DNA of 64,000 bases from Fasciola hepatica (Eukaryota; Platyhelminthes; Trematoda; Plagiorchiida; Fasciolidae): positions 6,425,001 through 6,489,000 of the forward strand of contig CANUEZ040000168.1 of the NCBI GenBank assembly GCA_948099385.1, given 5' to 3'. This document shows positions 35,101 through 44,830 of the stretch, one piece after another (position 1 is the stretch's first letter; the number at the start of each line of letters is the position of its first letter). The notes beneath the pieces were generated by a model. It was not told the origin of the DNA, did not search any database, and was given only the letters and a program-made list of their open reading frames with translations. The position numbers and the translations under genes are program-made.

Positions 35101-37337
35101 GAAAGATCTTGCTGCGGCGGCTGTGCCGTAAGAAAGTTGATTGGGACCAGTCACTGGACCGAGGGGACCGGCTCGACTGGGAGGAATTTTTGAACACCTT
35201 GAAGAAATTAGGGGACATAAGAATACCACGATGTTTGACCCCTGGCCATACGACACGGACTGGAGAACTACATGCCTTTTCCGATGCATCCGAAGTCGGT
35301 TATGGAGCTGTGGTTTACGGACGATGGTGCGCAGGAGATGGACAATATACCACGAGGATCCTGTTCGCCAAAGCCCGCGTTGCTCCACTGAAGTCGGTCT
35401 CAATCCCACGCCTTGAACTCAGCGCAGCCGTGTTGGCAGTCAGGGTGGTGCAAGCTGTGAAGAGATGTTTCGATCTCTACATTTGGTCGGTGAGCTTCTG
35501 GACGGATTCAACGATAGTACTTTACTACATTAACAACGTACGGAGCCGGTTTAGTACTTTCGTTGCTAACCGGCTCACGATTATCCACGATGAATCGGCC
35601 ACGCACCAGTGGAGTCATGTCAGGTCTGGCGATAATCCGGCCGACCTGTGCTCCCGAGGTGCGAACAACTTCAGGCAACTGGACACGTGGACGAGAGGGC
35701 CGAACTTCCTGCAATTGCCCAAACAGGACTGGCCCGTGTTCGAATTAAAACCCCCTACGGAATTGGAACTGGAGATCAAAGGCGTAGTGATAGCAACCAA
35801 CGTCGTCGAAGCGTCGCCCATTTTATCGCGACTGGTCAGGTTTTCTTCCCGGATGAAGACGCTTCGTTCGCTAGTTTGGTTAACCAGGTTCAAGATAAGT
35901 TTACTAGTCATGAAAGGGCTACGGCCCTCAGGTCGGATACCGGTCGGCCCGATAGGTCCCGATGAGCTACAAGCGGCAGAGTACGATATTTTCAGAATGA
36001 TACAACGCGAGGCTTTCGCCCGAGAACTCAAGAGGGCGGAAGAAGTGGGGCTGACCAATGAAGACATGCCATCTCCAAGAGGCGAGCTGAAGCGTTTAAA
36101 CCCCAAAATCATCAACGGACTGCTGCGGGTGGATGGTAGGCTGACCAACGCCCACCTGAACTTCGACACAAAGTATCCTATACTGCTGCCAGCGAGACAA
36201 CCCGTAGTAGAGCTAATGATTCAACACGTCCACGCCATTGAGGGACATGCCGGGGAAAGTCACGTGACGAGCGTCATCCGAAAGCGTCTTTGGTTGTTGA
36301 GAGGACGAGAGACTGTAAAACGCGTGATCCGACGGTGTGTGCAATGCAGGAGACGTAATGCCACAGCAGGCAAACAACTCATGGCCCCGCTACCAGAATG
36401 CAGGGTAACTACGGGCTGGTGGCCGTTCAGTGACACCGGGTTGGACTATTTCGGGCCCTTGTGGGTCAAGTGCGGGAAAAGATTAGAAAAGCGATACGGA
36501 TGTATCATGACGTGCATGAAATCACGTGCGGTACACCTAGAAGTCGCACATTCGATGACGACCGATTCGTTTCTACGGGCCTTGCAGAGATTTATCAACC
36601 AAAGAGGCGTACCGGCCGATATGTACTCAGATAATAGATCGAACTTTGTGGGCGCTCAACGGGAATTGCAGCGTTGGCACAAGAACATAAACAGGGACGA
36701 ACTGCAGAACCGAACCGTGGCCTACGGCATACGCTGGCATTTCAACCCCCCACAGGCCAGTCACCGAGGCGGCATATGGGAACGCATGATCCGGTCCGCC
36801 AGACGGATATTGCTGTCAATCATGGAGCAGCAGCCGCCCGACGACGAGACCCTGAACACCGTCATGACTGAGGTGGAGCGAATCCTGAACAACCGCCCCC
36901 TGGTTCCAGTATTGAACGGCGACCCCACCCACCTGGCGCTCACCCCAAACGACTTATTGACGCTAAGGTCGAACGAGGGTTTCCAAGGGCGGGTAAACCT
37001 TCGTGGGAGCTACCTCCACGGGTGGAAGCAAGCGAATTATCTGGCCAAGGTCTTCTGGAGGCGATGGCTACGGGAGTACCTACCGGCTTTGCAGACTCGA
37101 CAGAAGTGGATGGCCAAAACAAGACCATTCAAAGTTGGGGACGTGGTTATGATCGCCGACGAACGCGCATATTTCAGGACTTGGTCTTTGGGAGTAGTTA
37201 CGGAAACCATCAAAAGCACCGACGAAATGATAAGAACGGTGAAGGTGAAGACAGCTAACGGAGTGCTCATTCGTGACATACGCAGTATTAACCTACTCGA
37301 GAGCGAAGACGGAGGAGCTGATAACCCTGTGGCCTAG
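32142..37337 (+). CDS. Gag-Pol polyprotein of BEL/Pao element A, intact (1731 residues)
   Basis: A single uninterrupted frame from ATG 32142 (MPRKGSKAVEPG), 43 nt after LTR A2, to TAG at 37335. Gag comes first, with CCHC-like knuckles from about residue 349 (CRSCGTSHGLPEC, then CFICLNTTHRAAAC). The aspartic protease motif FVDSGSDTTLV has its Asp at 465. The RT has LSADIREMFHQV (Asp 791) and FYVDDYLGS (YVDD 870-873). RNase H has FSDASEVGYGAVVY (Asp 1048) and FWTDST (Asp 1122). Integrase has an HHCC finger from His 1362 and catalytic Asp 1435, Asp 1497 and Glu 1547. The C-terminus (VGDVVMIADE...RDIRSINLLES) is the DUF5641-type tail seen in BEL/Pao. All key residues are present, so it could be active. 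No env-like frame follows. Confidence 0.95.
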   Translation: MPRKGSKAVEPGQEVIRQVSGEVLGTYDSLANARSPSPVSASSCVIESNIDRKDVDLYKLRIIELEQQLLSARLQAHEAEKCTQKQREYRTSDFDTSDRLECNKVGNPTQVADYKPPSIDLPRVELTVFDGRAEQYCKFVKQFETFVENKVTDPGQRLLYLTHYCRGRAREAIDGCTMLDPEQGYTRARKILRDLFGQPFKVARNLIEGVMAEAKKTKGDVYTMADLVIKMQNCSIALDHLGYRADLDAMHTLEGIVRHLSPELQGRWAEEAERISRGDREANFEDLTEYLDRQTKIADSRFGRLIRDSNRANKPGTSQVQTPVREHPKYQPWTNTHVISRDATAKPNCRSCGTSHGLPECPKFGNATIDERWGMARMAGACFICLNTTHRAAACRTRNRCGYEVCTGRHHRLLHQARITISEASAKPSVICSTSQSASKPVRLGVVAVGVVTPTGIAKALAFVDSGSDTTLVKERFADKHQLAKCATSLAVSTVGGTQVMTAGRLRLQLISLDTNEEIEPTEAFTLADLPMRAPRSVNAILTRWPHLQDVTVVDWEDDEVDLLIGCDVPEAHWVLDQRVGDRQAPYAVRTALGWMLYGPVGVRVSVNYLSAETDRIEYHLQRLYEKEFHDIGDERPTLSQEDHSALQTVRQGSIGLKKQFEVPLPWRTPVDPWTDNRNYVLQRLLRLKERFIRDQNLWERYADLMKRNEDLGYVERVPVNTDSKRGIWYLPHHPVINPKKPNKLRVVFDCAAKFQGKSLNDRLLQGPDWTTPLIDVLCRFRVGKVALSADIREMFHQVKIPVGERDALRFLWWEGSDRDNAVVNYRMTVHPFGAISSPFCANYALRESANKHGDLVHRTVVESVSRNFYVDDYLGSFDDVESALQQFRGLTRLLEEGGFHLTKWMSNASEVLKVIPYHEKVERVRDLDGSPLPIERTLGIQWDAETDDFVFELNVPELPITRRGILPAVSSLFDPLGFVSPWLLPGKILLRRLCRKKVDWDQSLDRGDRLDWEEFLNTLKKLGDIRIPRCLTPGHTTRTGELHAFSDASEVGYGAVVYGRWCAGDGQYTTRILFAKARVAPLKSVSIPRLELSAAVLAVRVVQAVKRCFDLYIWSVSFWTDSTIVLYYINNVRSRFSTFVANRLTIIHDESATHQWSHVRSGDNPADLCSRGANNFRQLDTWTRGPNFLQLPKQDWPVFELKPPTELELEIKGVVIATNVVEASPILSRLVRFSSRMKTLRSLVWLTRFKISLLVMKGLRPSGRIPVGPIGPDELQAAEYDIFRMIQREAFARELKRAEEVGLTNEDMPSPRGELKRLNPKIINGLLRVDGRLTNAHLNFDTKYPILLPARQPVVELMIQHVHAIEGHAGESHVTSVIRKRLWLLRGRETVKRVIRRCVQCRRRNATAGKQLMAPLPECRVTTGWWPFSDTGLDYFGPLWVKCGKRLEKRYGCIMTCMKSRAVHLEVAHSMTTDSFLRALQRFINQRGVPADMYSDNRSNFVGAQRELQRWHKNINRDELQNRTVAYGIRWHFNPPQASHRGGIWERMIRSARRILLSIMEQQPPDDETLNTVMTEVERILNNRPLVPVLNGDPTHLALTPNDLLTLRSNEGFQGRVNLRGSYLHGWKQANYLAKVFWRRWLREYLPALQTRQKWMAKTRPFKVGDVVMIADERAYFRTWSLGVVTETIKSTDEMIRTVKVKTANGVLIRDIRSINLLESEDGGADNPVA

Positions 37338-38044
37338 TAAACCTTTTTCACACCAGTAATCGAGGTGGATAAAGAAACACCATATATACCACACAATCCC
37401 CGTCAAACACGTTAAGGTGCTCGCGGTCCCTTCGTTGACATTACAGAAGGTTCTTTCCGATATGTGGTGATGAGTGCGATTCCATTATACATCCCGATAC
37501 ATACACACATGCACGACGCACTCTACATCCCGTAAACCCATCATACATGTGACAGTGTTCTTTGTTCGCCTTTTGTTGACGCTACCGAATGCCCCTTGCA
37601 CATGTGGAAGTAGTGGAGCTCAGGTCACACATGCATGCTACATTTACTCGTTTTCTTGCCACGCGGTCTTTTGTTGACATTGCAGAAAGTCCTCCTTTGA
37701 TGTGTAGTCATAACTGTGATTTCATTGTAACCCCGGCACACACACACACGCACGCACACGCACACACACACACTCAAGCGCGTACATCCAGGACCGGACG
37801 GCCCCGTACGAGGACAACGTCTATGTGACCATTCACGCCCGCCATCGGTCATTTGGTCTTGTGGAAGATGTAGACTAGCCTCACGTCTATGTAGCCAATG
37901 GGTTAGGTGCGACCAGTAGTAGAACGTCGACGACGAGCATTAGACGCGCGCACTGACAGAAGGGCCTAGGCAGGTAGGAAGAATCAGTACCTTTATACCG
38001 AACCTTTGACTCTGCTAAGGATCCAGGAGGAATTTGGTGGGCGG
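37338..38044 (+). other. 3' UTR of BEL element A with (CA)n and internal duplication
   Basis: There is no coding content. Two imperfect repeats of about 80 bp lie at about 37432-37510 and 37668-37745; each starts with TTGACATT(A/G)CAGAA and ends in a C/A-rich tract. The (CA/CG)n tract covers about 37737-37772. A purine-rich stretch just before LTR A3 (GGAGGAATTTGGTGGGCGG, 38026-38044) is the likely plus-strand primer site. Confidence 0.8.
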
Positions 38045-38424
38045 TGTAACAGCCGGTCGTGGAAAATCCCCCTTTTTTCCCTCGCGATTCAGTGTTTTTT
38101 CCCAACATCACTCATTTCCATACACTATTGACTTGTCTTTACGAACTGGTTGTTTTTCTGGACCAACTGTTGTTTGTTCGCGCCCAGAGCGCTATTTTGG
38201 CACATCCTTGTTCAGGACCTGCGTGACGCACGTGCTGTTTGCTCACACGCTGCTATTCGGTTTCTCGTTGTTGAGACTTTGTGATCGTATTATTGAGGTT
38301 TGTATATTGTTTACGTCATTGTTTATTTTAATAATCTAGTATCGTAGAATTATCACGGATAATCGCCTTCTGATTTCGGGATCCGTTGCGAATTTGGCTA
38401 CGCATTGCTCAAACGTTCGTAACA
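38045..38424 (+). repeat. BEL/Pao LTR A3 (3' LTR of element A)
   Basis: This 380-bp LTR appears identical to LTR A1, which implies a recent insertion. It is followed at once by the right-hand target duplication ACAGC and then by the resumed pol frame of element B. Confidence 0.95.
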
Positions 38425-39205
38425 ACAGCTAACGGAGTGCTCATTCGTGATATACGCAGTATTTACTTACTCGAGAGCGAAGACGAAGGAGCTGATAACC
38501 CTGAGGCCCAGTAGACCTTTTCACACTAGTCATCGAGGTGGATAAGACAACACCATATGTACCACACGATCTCCGTCAAACACGTTACAGTGCTCGCGGT
38601 CCTTCGTTGACGTTACAGAAGGTTTTTTCCGATATGTGGTAATGAATGCGATCCCATTGTACATCCCGACACATACACACATGCACGACGCACTCTACAC
38701 CCCGTAACCCCATCAGACATGTGACAGTGTTCGTTGTTTGCTTTTTGTTGACGTTACCGAATGCCCCTTGCATATGTGGAAGTAACGGGGCTAAGATCAC
38801 ACACACATGCTACATTTTACTCGTTTTTTCTTGCCACGCAGTCTTTTGCTGACACTGCAGAGAGTCCTCCTTTGATGTGTAGTCATACCTGTGATTTCGT
38901 TGTACACCTCGGCACAAACACACACTCACACACACTCAAGCACATACATCCAGGACAGGACGGCTCCTTACAAGGACGGCATCTACGTGGCCCTTTCACG
39001 CCCACCATCGGTCATTTGGTTTTGTGGAAGATGTAGACTAGACTCACGTCTATGTAGCCAGTGGGTTAGGTGCAACCGGTAATAGAACATTGACGACGAG
39101 CATTAGGCGCGCACTGACAGCAGGGCCTAGGCAGGCAGAAAGAATCAGTACCTTTATACCGAACCTTTGACTCTGCTAAGGATCCAGGAGGAATTTGGTG
39201 GGCGG
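38425..39205 (+). pseudogene. C-terminal end of Gag-Pol and 3' UTR of element B
   Basis: The first 90 bp encode the pol tail (GVLIRDIRSIYLLESEDEGA) and stop at TAG 38512, homologous to 37252-37337. The remaining sequence is a diverged copy of the element A 3' UTR (37338-38044) with the same internal duplication and a shorter CA-rich tract (38917-38945). It is the displaced 3' end of the element that starts at 20656. Confidence 0.92.
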
Positions 39206-39571
39206 TGTAACAGCCGGTCGTGGAAAATCCCCCTTTTTCCCTCGCGATTCAGTGTTTTTCCTAACATCACTTATTTGCCTACACTATTGACGAACTGGTT
39301 GTTTTTCTGGACCAATTGTTGTTTGTTCGCGCCCAGAGCGCTACTTCGGCACATCCTTGTTCAGGACCTGCGTGACGCACGTGCTGTTTGCTCACACGCT
39401 GCTATTCGGTTTCTCGTTGTTGAGTCCTTGTGATCGTATTATTGAGGTTTGTATATTTTTTATGTCATTGTTCATATAATAATCTAGTACCGTAGAATAT
39501 CACGGATAATCCTCTTTTGATTTCGGGATCCGTTGCGAATTTGGCTACGCATTGCTCGAACGTTCGGTACA
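39206..39571 (+). repeat. BEL/Pao LTR B2 (3' LTR of older element B)
   Basis: It begins TGTAACAGCC, ends GTTCGGTACA and shares the subtype-B differences with LTR B1. The flank on the right is CR1 endonuclease sequence starting CAGTGATCATCG. No target duplication pairs it with the left flank of LTR B1. Confidence 0.93.
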
Positions 39572-40131
39572 CAGTGATCATCGCCAGCCCAACTTATTAC
39601 GCCAGTCACTTTTTCCCGAGGATCTGATTCTGGTGACCGATAAAAGACTCCGACAGACTCATGTCCACTGAGTGTCAACTTCGCGCGACACCAAAGAGAT
39701 TCTTCAAAGCCCTCCGGGTCTATCAGGCGATCCAGGTATAGCGAAGGGACGTCAGCTCCAATGTACATCGCCACGCCTCCTCCTCCCCGAGCTTGGCTCC
39801 TATCAGCACGGCAAAATGTGCATCCCGGGGTAGCCACTTCCAAATCCTGCAACCCACTGGTAAGCCAACTCTCCCTCAAGGCGACCAATGTTGGCGAGTG
39901 CTGAAACACCCACGCATCGAGCTCATCTGGCTTGTTCAACAAACTCCCGACATTAGACGACATGATAAGTGCATGTCCCCTTTTGTCTTCCCTCTCCTTA
40001 CAGACCCCCATTGCTTTTCCACCGCCGGGGCCGCCCGATCGATGATGCCGTTGAGAGTGAACGGTTTCCATCTCAGTTGAAGACGCCTCGTTGAACACAA
40101 AAATCCCGGATAAAAAGACCTGTTTCTCCAT
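39572..40131 (-). pseudogene. CR1-type endonuclease N-terminal part (right of the BEL complex)
   Basis: One open frame contains IMSSNVGSLLNKPDELDAW, LVALRESWLTS, ARGGGGVAMYIG, VGVFYRSPESD and ends at WAGDDHC, where LTR B2 starts. The stretch 39572-39841 overlaps 20386-20655 in content, with about four mismatches seen. The two flanks are thus different copies of the same CR1 family or a duplicated segment. The RESWL Glu (active site) is present. Confidence 0.9.
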
Positions 40132-41156
40132 TTGCCTGGCGTTCGTAGAGCTCTCTCAACGCTAACCTGTGCCTCTCTCTTTCCCCAGTGTCAAGATCTC
40201 GGAGAAGTCGCTGTTTCTCTCCTTTTAGTCCGTAGGATGGCCGTAGCACCCAGCGACATTCCTCATCGGATCCCAGGACCACCTTGAGCTGATGAGGGTT
40301 ACCATTCTGATTTATTTTCCCTAAGCGAAAAACGGCTTTGACCTTCACATTGTAGCGATGGCCATCTCCGTTCGTATTTCTACCTCGTTTATTGTTTAAC
40401 TGAACGCTGACTGCCAAGCGCGGTTGCCATTTGGCCGTTGCTCTTGCGCACGCTCTCACGCACACTCCCAAATATACGCTAACCACTATCTTTCCCAATC
40501 GCCTTCTCGTTCTCACGGGCCGTGGAGAACACTGTTCTGGTTAACATATTCGTACAGTGCCGAGCATTAGAGTAATGTGCAAGCGGTCCCCGCAGTACAA
40601 AGGACCAAAGTACGCTTTTACTAAGGAAACCGCAATGTAAGATCTAACCAACCTTACAACATTGTGCCAGGTTTTCCACATTTGTGGAGGATATCTTGGC
40701 GAATATGTCCCGTAGAAGAGACATTCATGATCTAACCTACTGTGTGACGCCGACTCGGTTGGTTCCGGCAGATTCACGACAAGGAAGCATTGGGTCCTTG
40801 GTGGCGGCGCCGTCCCTTGACGTGGCTTTACTGTTTTCCACTGACCCATGGTTTCCGTCTGTCCTGGACCGGGCCTGTATTTCCGCCGGCTGCACTCGAT
40901 ACCTTCGGTACAGAAGTATTGTTTTCCGAACCCACAACTACTTCGGCTTTGTCGGAGACCACGGATTTCTTTCGACGCTGCTTCGTCGCTGCTCTCGATG
41001 GGCTGTTTGTAGCCCCTGAAGCGACTTCGGCGTGGGACCCGGGGCTCGTTGCCCACGGTGCAGCGGGAGCCTGGTTCGTCGCTGCATCAGATTCTTCTCT
41101 TTTTCTTTTACTTGCTGTGGTACAGTCTGTGCGTAGAATTTTCAGGAACGGGGAGC
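40073..41156 (-). pseudogene. CR1-type ORF1 (nucleic-acid-binding protein)
   Basis: The minus-strand frame 41056-40541 carries CFLVVNLPEPTESASHSRLD, and 40516-40073 carries GNPHQLKVVLGSDEECRWVL and RELYERQANGETGLFIRDF, all typical of flatworm CR1 ORF1 proteins. The N-terminal part up to about 41156 is rich in Lys/Arg. A frame break near 40530 and no clear start Met make it non-functional. It precedes the endonuclease of ORF2 as expected for a CR1 element running right to left. Confidence 0.8.
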
Positions 41157-42104
41157 TGTAGGAACTAAGCCACCCTTATTTATCCTTATCGGCCTTCGTA
41201 CACTTAAGGTGATAGTGTCTTGTGGTCCAATTTTAATGCTCGTCAGACTGGCGTTAATCGAGCTAACTGGAGAAAATGGTTGAGTTTGATGAAGTTCTAT
41301 AAGCGTAAAATAAGAACGTGCTTTCGCCGCGCTGCATCATTTAAGCGCAGCCTATAATGTTACGAAGCGCAGTACGACAGTAGCTGCATCCCAAGCAGCA
41401 CAAAGGGACACATGGCCGTCACCTGAGAGTACCCCAGGAAACGGTCGCGGAAAATCACTACATCACCTCCCCAACGAATAAAACAATTAAAATCTCTGGA
41501 AGTGCCGAGGAACCATCAGAAACGTGAAAATTTCCCAAAGAAAGTCTCTATGAAGCCCTACTTGGGAATTTTTAATAGTTTGACGCGGCTTATACGGACG
41601 ACTTCCGTTGTCTTTATTATGAAGAATGGATTGTCTTTGACTGACTTCGCATAGGAGAATCTCTCCGGTGGTGGAAGCATAAAAAATTTTAAATCTAGTG
41701 TTTCATGGGTAAAAGCCATGATAATGATAAATATTACCATTTACTGTCCGGTTAACAGCTTATTTTGAATTTAAGTATTCCGTTTGTTTTACTGCATTAC
41801 CATTGTGGCAGCCGGTTTTTGGCTGTGGATTTTCACCGTCACTGCCTCGGTAAGGTCTTTGACAGCTGAGCCACGTTTAGTCAATTTTTACCGTTCTCCG
41901 GTGGATATGTGCGATTTATTCTCACGTATCTCTCCATCCATATGTTGAACAACATTCCCTGAATTGTTCGGCTATTCCAGTACTACAATATGGAGGTGTA
42001 AGAAATGGATTGCCCATGGGGTTAATATGACTCATTTCAATTCATTCCCAATGTAGAATGACGATGAACAAAGTTAGCTTCTGTGAAGCTTTTACCATTT
42101 TCAG
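41157..42104. other. Unassigned AT-rich DNA
   Basis: I see no gene or known repeat. The last bases before 42105 form a plausible 3' splice site (TTTTACCATTTTCAG). Confidence 0.5.
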
Positions 42105-42240
42105 GCCATTGTTTCGGTTCAACGGGTAACGAGCAAGATTATTTAAATGATGACACCGATAGTCCTAAAACGATGAAGGACTCATCTGTCGCAGTTGCGG
42201 AGGAACAAGTCATGGTTGCTACTACCTGTACCGCTGTCAG
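42105..42240 (+). CDS. Candidate orphan exon of an unknown host gene
   Basis: An acceptor (ATTTTCAG) precedes and a donor (CAG|GTAATG) follows 136 nt that are open in one frame. The predicted peptide is acidic and Ser/Thr-rich (NEQDYLNDDTDSPKTMKD ... EEQVMVATT) and matches nothing I know. A second open stretch (42244-42498) follows, with a strong donor AATG|GTGAGT at 42358, so an additional or alternative exon is possible. There is no transcript evidence here. Confidence 0.35.
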
Positions 42241-42498
42241 GTAATGCAAGCTGAACTGTTAAATATAAAAAATTATGAAAAATTGGCGGATGATACCACA
42301 TGTAGACCAAATAAGGCATCGGTATTACCTAATTTGGCTGCGAGCACCTTCACGAATGGTGAGTTTCATGGTGATAACCAATATACGCAGCATAATTATC
42401 CTTCGAGACTGACGTGCAAGGCTGTGGATTTTGCTGACTTCATTTCGTTACCATTCATTTGTGATTTTCCTTTCTTTCATTATATAAGAATAACTTGA

Positions 42499-42737
42499 TG
42501 ATGTCTAATCACGCAAAGCCACTGTATCATCTTAGTTCCACAATTTCTCTAGGATAGCTTTTTCAGTTTCACGGATCCTAAGCGCCTCTCAATGGAGTAA
42601 GTAGTAAACCGTTAGTTGGCATTAGAGGCAAAGCATAGACAGACAGATTCGTCTTCTGTAAGACCAGTAAGATGTGATTGCAGAGCAGATCATTCTGAAG
42701 CAAAAAACGACAGCCACAAGTGGCACGTCCTACAACT
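42499..42737. other. Unassigned DNA
   Basis: No gene or repeat was recognised. Confidence 0.5.
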
Positions 42738-43459
42738 TTAACGTGTGCTGCGTGCCCATTCCCAAGGTAATCTCCCAGAGCCTCTAAAATACCCTACGAG
42801 AAACAAGGTATCTGAGGTAGATAGGCTGATAGAGAACCTTACTAGCGTATGACGACAACCGCAGTTCCAACCACCGCAAGCGGTTGGAGCGTTCAACAAA
42901 TAATAGACAACCAGTTGGTAAAACAGGCAACAAAGTCTCCAGGAACCAGACAATGGTCGTTCGTCACGCATCGATGTACGGAATTCAGGGTACCTTGCAA
43001 GTCGGCCGCCGGAGTACGAAAGATGATCCCAAGCACTACATAGCCACCGTTGGAAAGTTTCACTCTGCTCCGCAGCGCCTCCCAGTGACCACGTTGGTCC
43101 ACTGAAGTGTGGAGTATGTTCACTGGCATCCCATTTTTCACATACATGGCGACGCCCCTTCATCTTAATTTGCACAGGCTCTTGCGTGACCAAAGCCAAT
43201 AATGTGCGCAGATAGTTGTGTTGTCGGAGATTTTCCGTAGCTCCCAATACCGCTTGTTCGGGACAGCTTCAGGTGCCCACCTATCCACATATAGACACCG
43301 GTAGGCTTTCTGATCGCCTGCTAAGTCAAAATTTCGCTTGGAATTCCTTGTCAAAGAGACTTTGTAATGGGATTCTCGCTTGAACAGCGCACGTGGTCCG
43401 AAGGTCACGCGCACTCCGCCGCGGTGCGAACGGGAAACATCTAATTCTGAATGGCCCAA
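42738..43459 (-). pseudogene. Endonuclease fragment of a second CR1-like family
   Basis: The minus-strand frame 43147-42893 reads MYVKNGMPVNIL, VVLGIIFRTPAADLQG and NDHCLVPGDF, matching the GGVALYV / GIIYRSP / GDFN order of CR1 endonucleases. Neighbouring frames (43459-43160 and 43247-42738) hold the preceding ELRKI and LLALVT blocks. Several frameshifts are needed to join them, and the domain is incomplete. Confidence 0.7.
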
Positions 43460-43632
43460 CAGTTCACTTCAGTTATGTTTAGCTTTTAGGACTTGGACGT
43501 CTGCCAGATTGTCCAGCTTCTTTCACTGGTGAGCTCCGGGGGCCTTGACTTTATGGAGAAATCTCTCTCCTTCTTAGGCGCGCCTGAGAACGGTGGAGCA
43601 GGAAATTTTTTGATTAGACCTGCAGCAGTGTT

Positions 43633-44830
43633 TCAATCTAGTTTTGACTGAAGGATCAAGCTGGCCGTCGTCCACTCCGTTTGACCAGTAGCCCCATGGG
43701 GAAAAAGATTGAAGGCAGGCAAATGGTGAAGGACGAAAGGATGACGGACAGGGTTCTGATCGCTACTTTCATCAAACCGCCTCTCCCAAGCCCTGTCCGG
43801 TCGAAGTTTAAGGGTATCGACCGAAGTTGCTTCAATTATCTCCATCGTTCGCTTATTCCACTCACTGGCAGACCCCACAGCCAACCACCGGCTCCTAATC
43901 CCTGTTCTAACACGGTCTTTAGCGAGCTGGAGCCAGTGCCGTCGCGGCCTGTCATCCCTTCGAAGTCCAAAGAGAGGCTCCTCAGATCCAGGGGAGGCTT
44001 TCAGTCCTTTAACACTTTTGAAAACTTCCATTATTTATCTCTTGATCCCCGTTTCTCCAGCTGGAGTGGGTTCGCATCGTCTTACCTTTGTCATTAGCCT
44101 GCCCCTCAGCTACCTCCAAACCACCTAGTGAATCTCCACCACACTTTTTTACTCCCCACTACGGACGGACTCCAGGCCTGAAGACAGTGTTTCGCTACGG
44201 GTCTTACAATGGCCCTGTCTATCAGTAGAAAGACTTCAGGTCTCTTCGAGCCCACTGCGAGTTTCACTTGGCAAAGTGCTCGTGAGGCTTTTTGTGCCAC
44301 TCTCACATTGCCTACCTGTTTCAAAGTCCGCCCTAATTGCATCTCCAAGATCCTTAACCTCCACTGTTGGAGCAAGAGCCGTCTGTTTGCCTGGAGGCCC
44401 CAAGAAGTGATAGGGTCGCGGTCTTCTCCCATTAATGAGGCTTTGACACGTGCTTACTTTGGGGTGGGGAGATCCCACACCACCTTCCATGCATATGCTC
44501 TTTCCAGATCTCTCTGTGCACAGTGCCGTCTGAGACCTTTTCAGGGAGCGTGACATCACCCGCACGTTTGTAGCTGTTACCCCCCAGTTTGTCGGCCAGG
44601 CCAATAATGAACTGGACGAAAGGCCAGGGGCCCAGGACGGATTCTTGCGGCATACCTCCGTATCATCTTCGCGTATTGGCAAAGACTCCTTCTACTCTTA
44701 CGTGAAACTGCCCTCCGAGGATTCATTAGATGGTCCATCTTTCTGATAAGGGGCTCTGCCTGAATTCTTTTTAGCTCACTCGTCAACGGCCTATGGTTAA
44801 CAGAGTCAAACCACATCTGGAAGTCCAATT
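43633..44830 (-). pseudogene. RT and C-terminal domain of the third CR1-like copy
   Basis: Motif A survives as DFQMWFDSVNHRPLTSELK (44828-44577). The LADKLGGNSYKRAGDV stretch stands where the active-site (F/Y)ADD should be, so the catalytic residues are lost. Later frames contain NGRRPRPYHFLGPPG, KDLGDAIRADF and RAIVRPVAKHCLQAWSP. The tail has RTGIRSRWLAV, ASEWNKRTMEII and NPVRHPFVLHHLPAFN. At least five frame changes occur. Confidence 0.8.

Noticed and set aside
21025..37279. Many antisense reading frames over the BEL pol genes
   Set aside because: They are shadow frames of Gag-Pol, repeat with every copy and carry no recognisable motif.
37338..38044. An env gene that would make the BEL element virus-like
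   Set aside because: The longest frames here are under 80 codons on low-complexity DNA, with no signal peptide or membrane segment.
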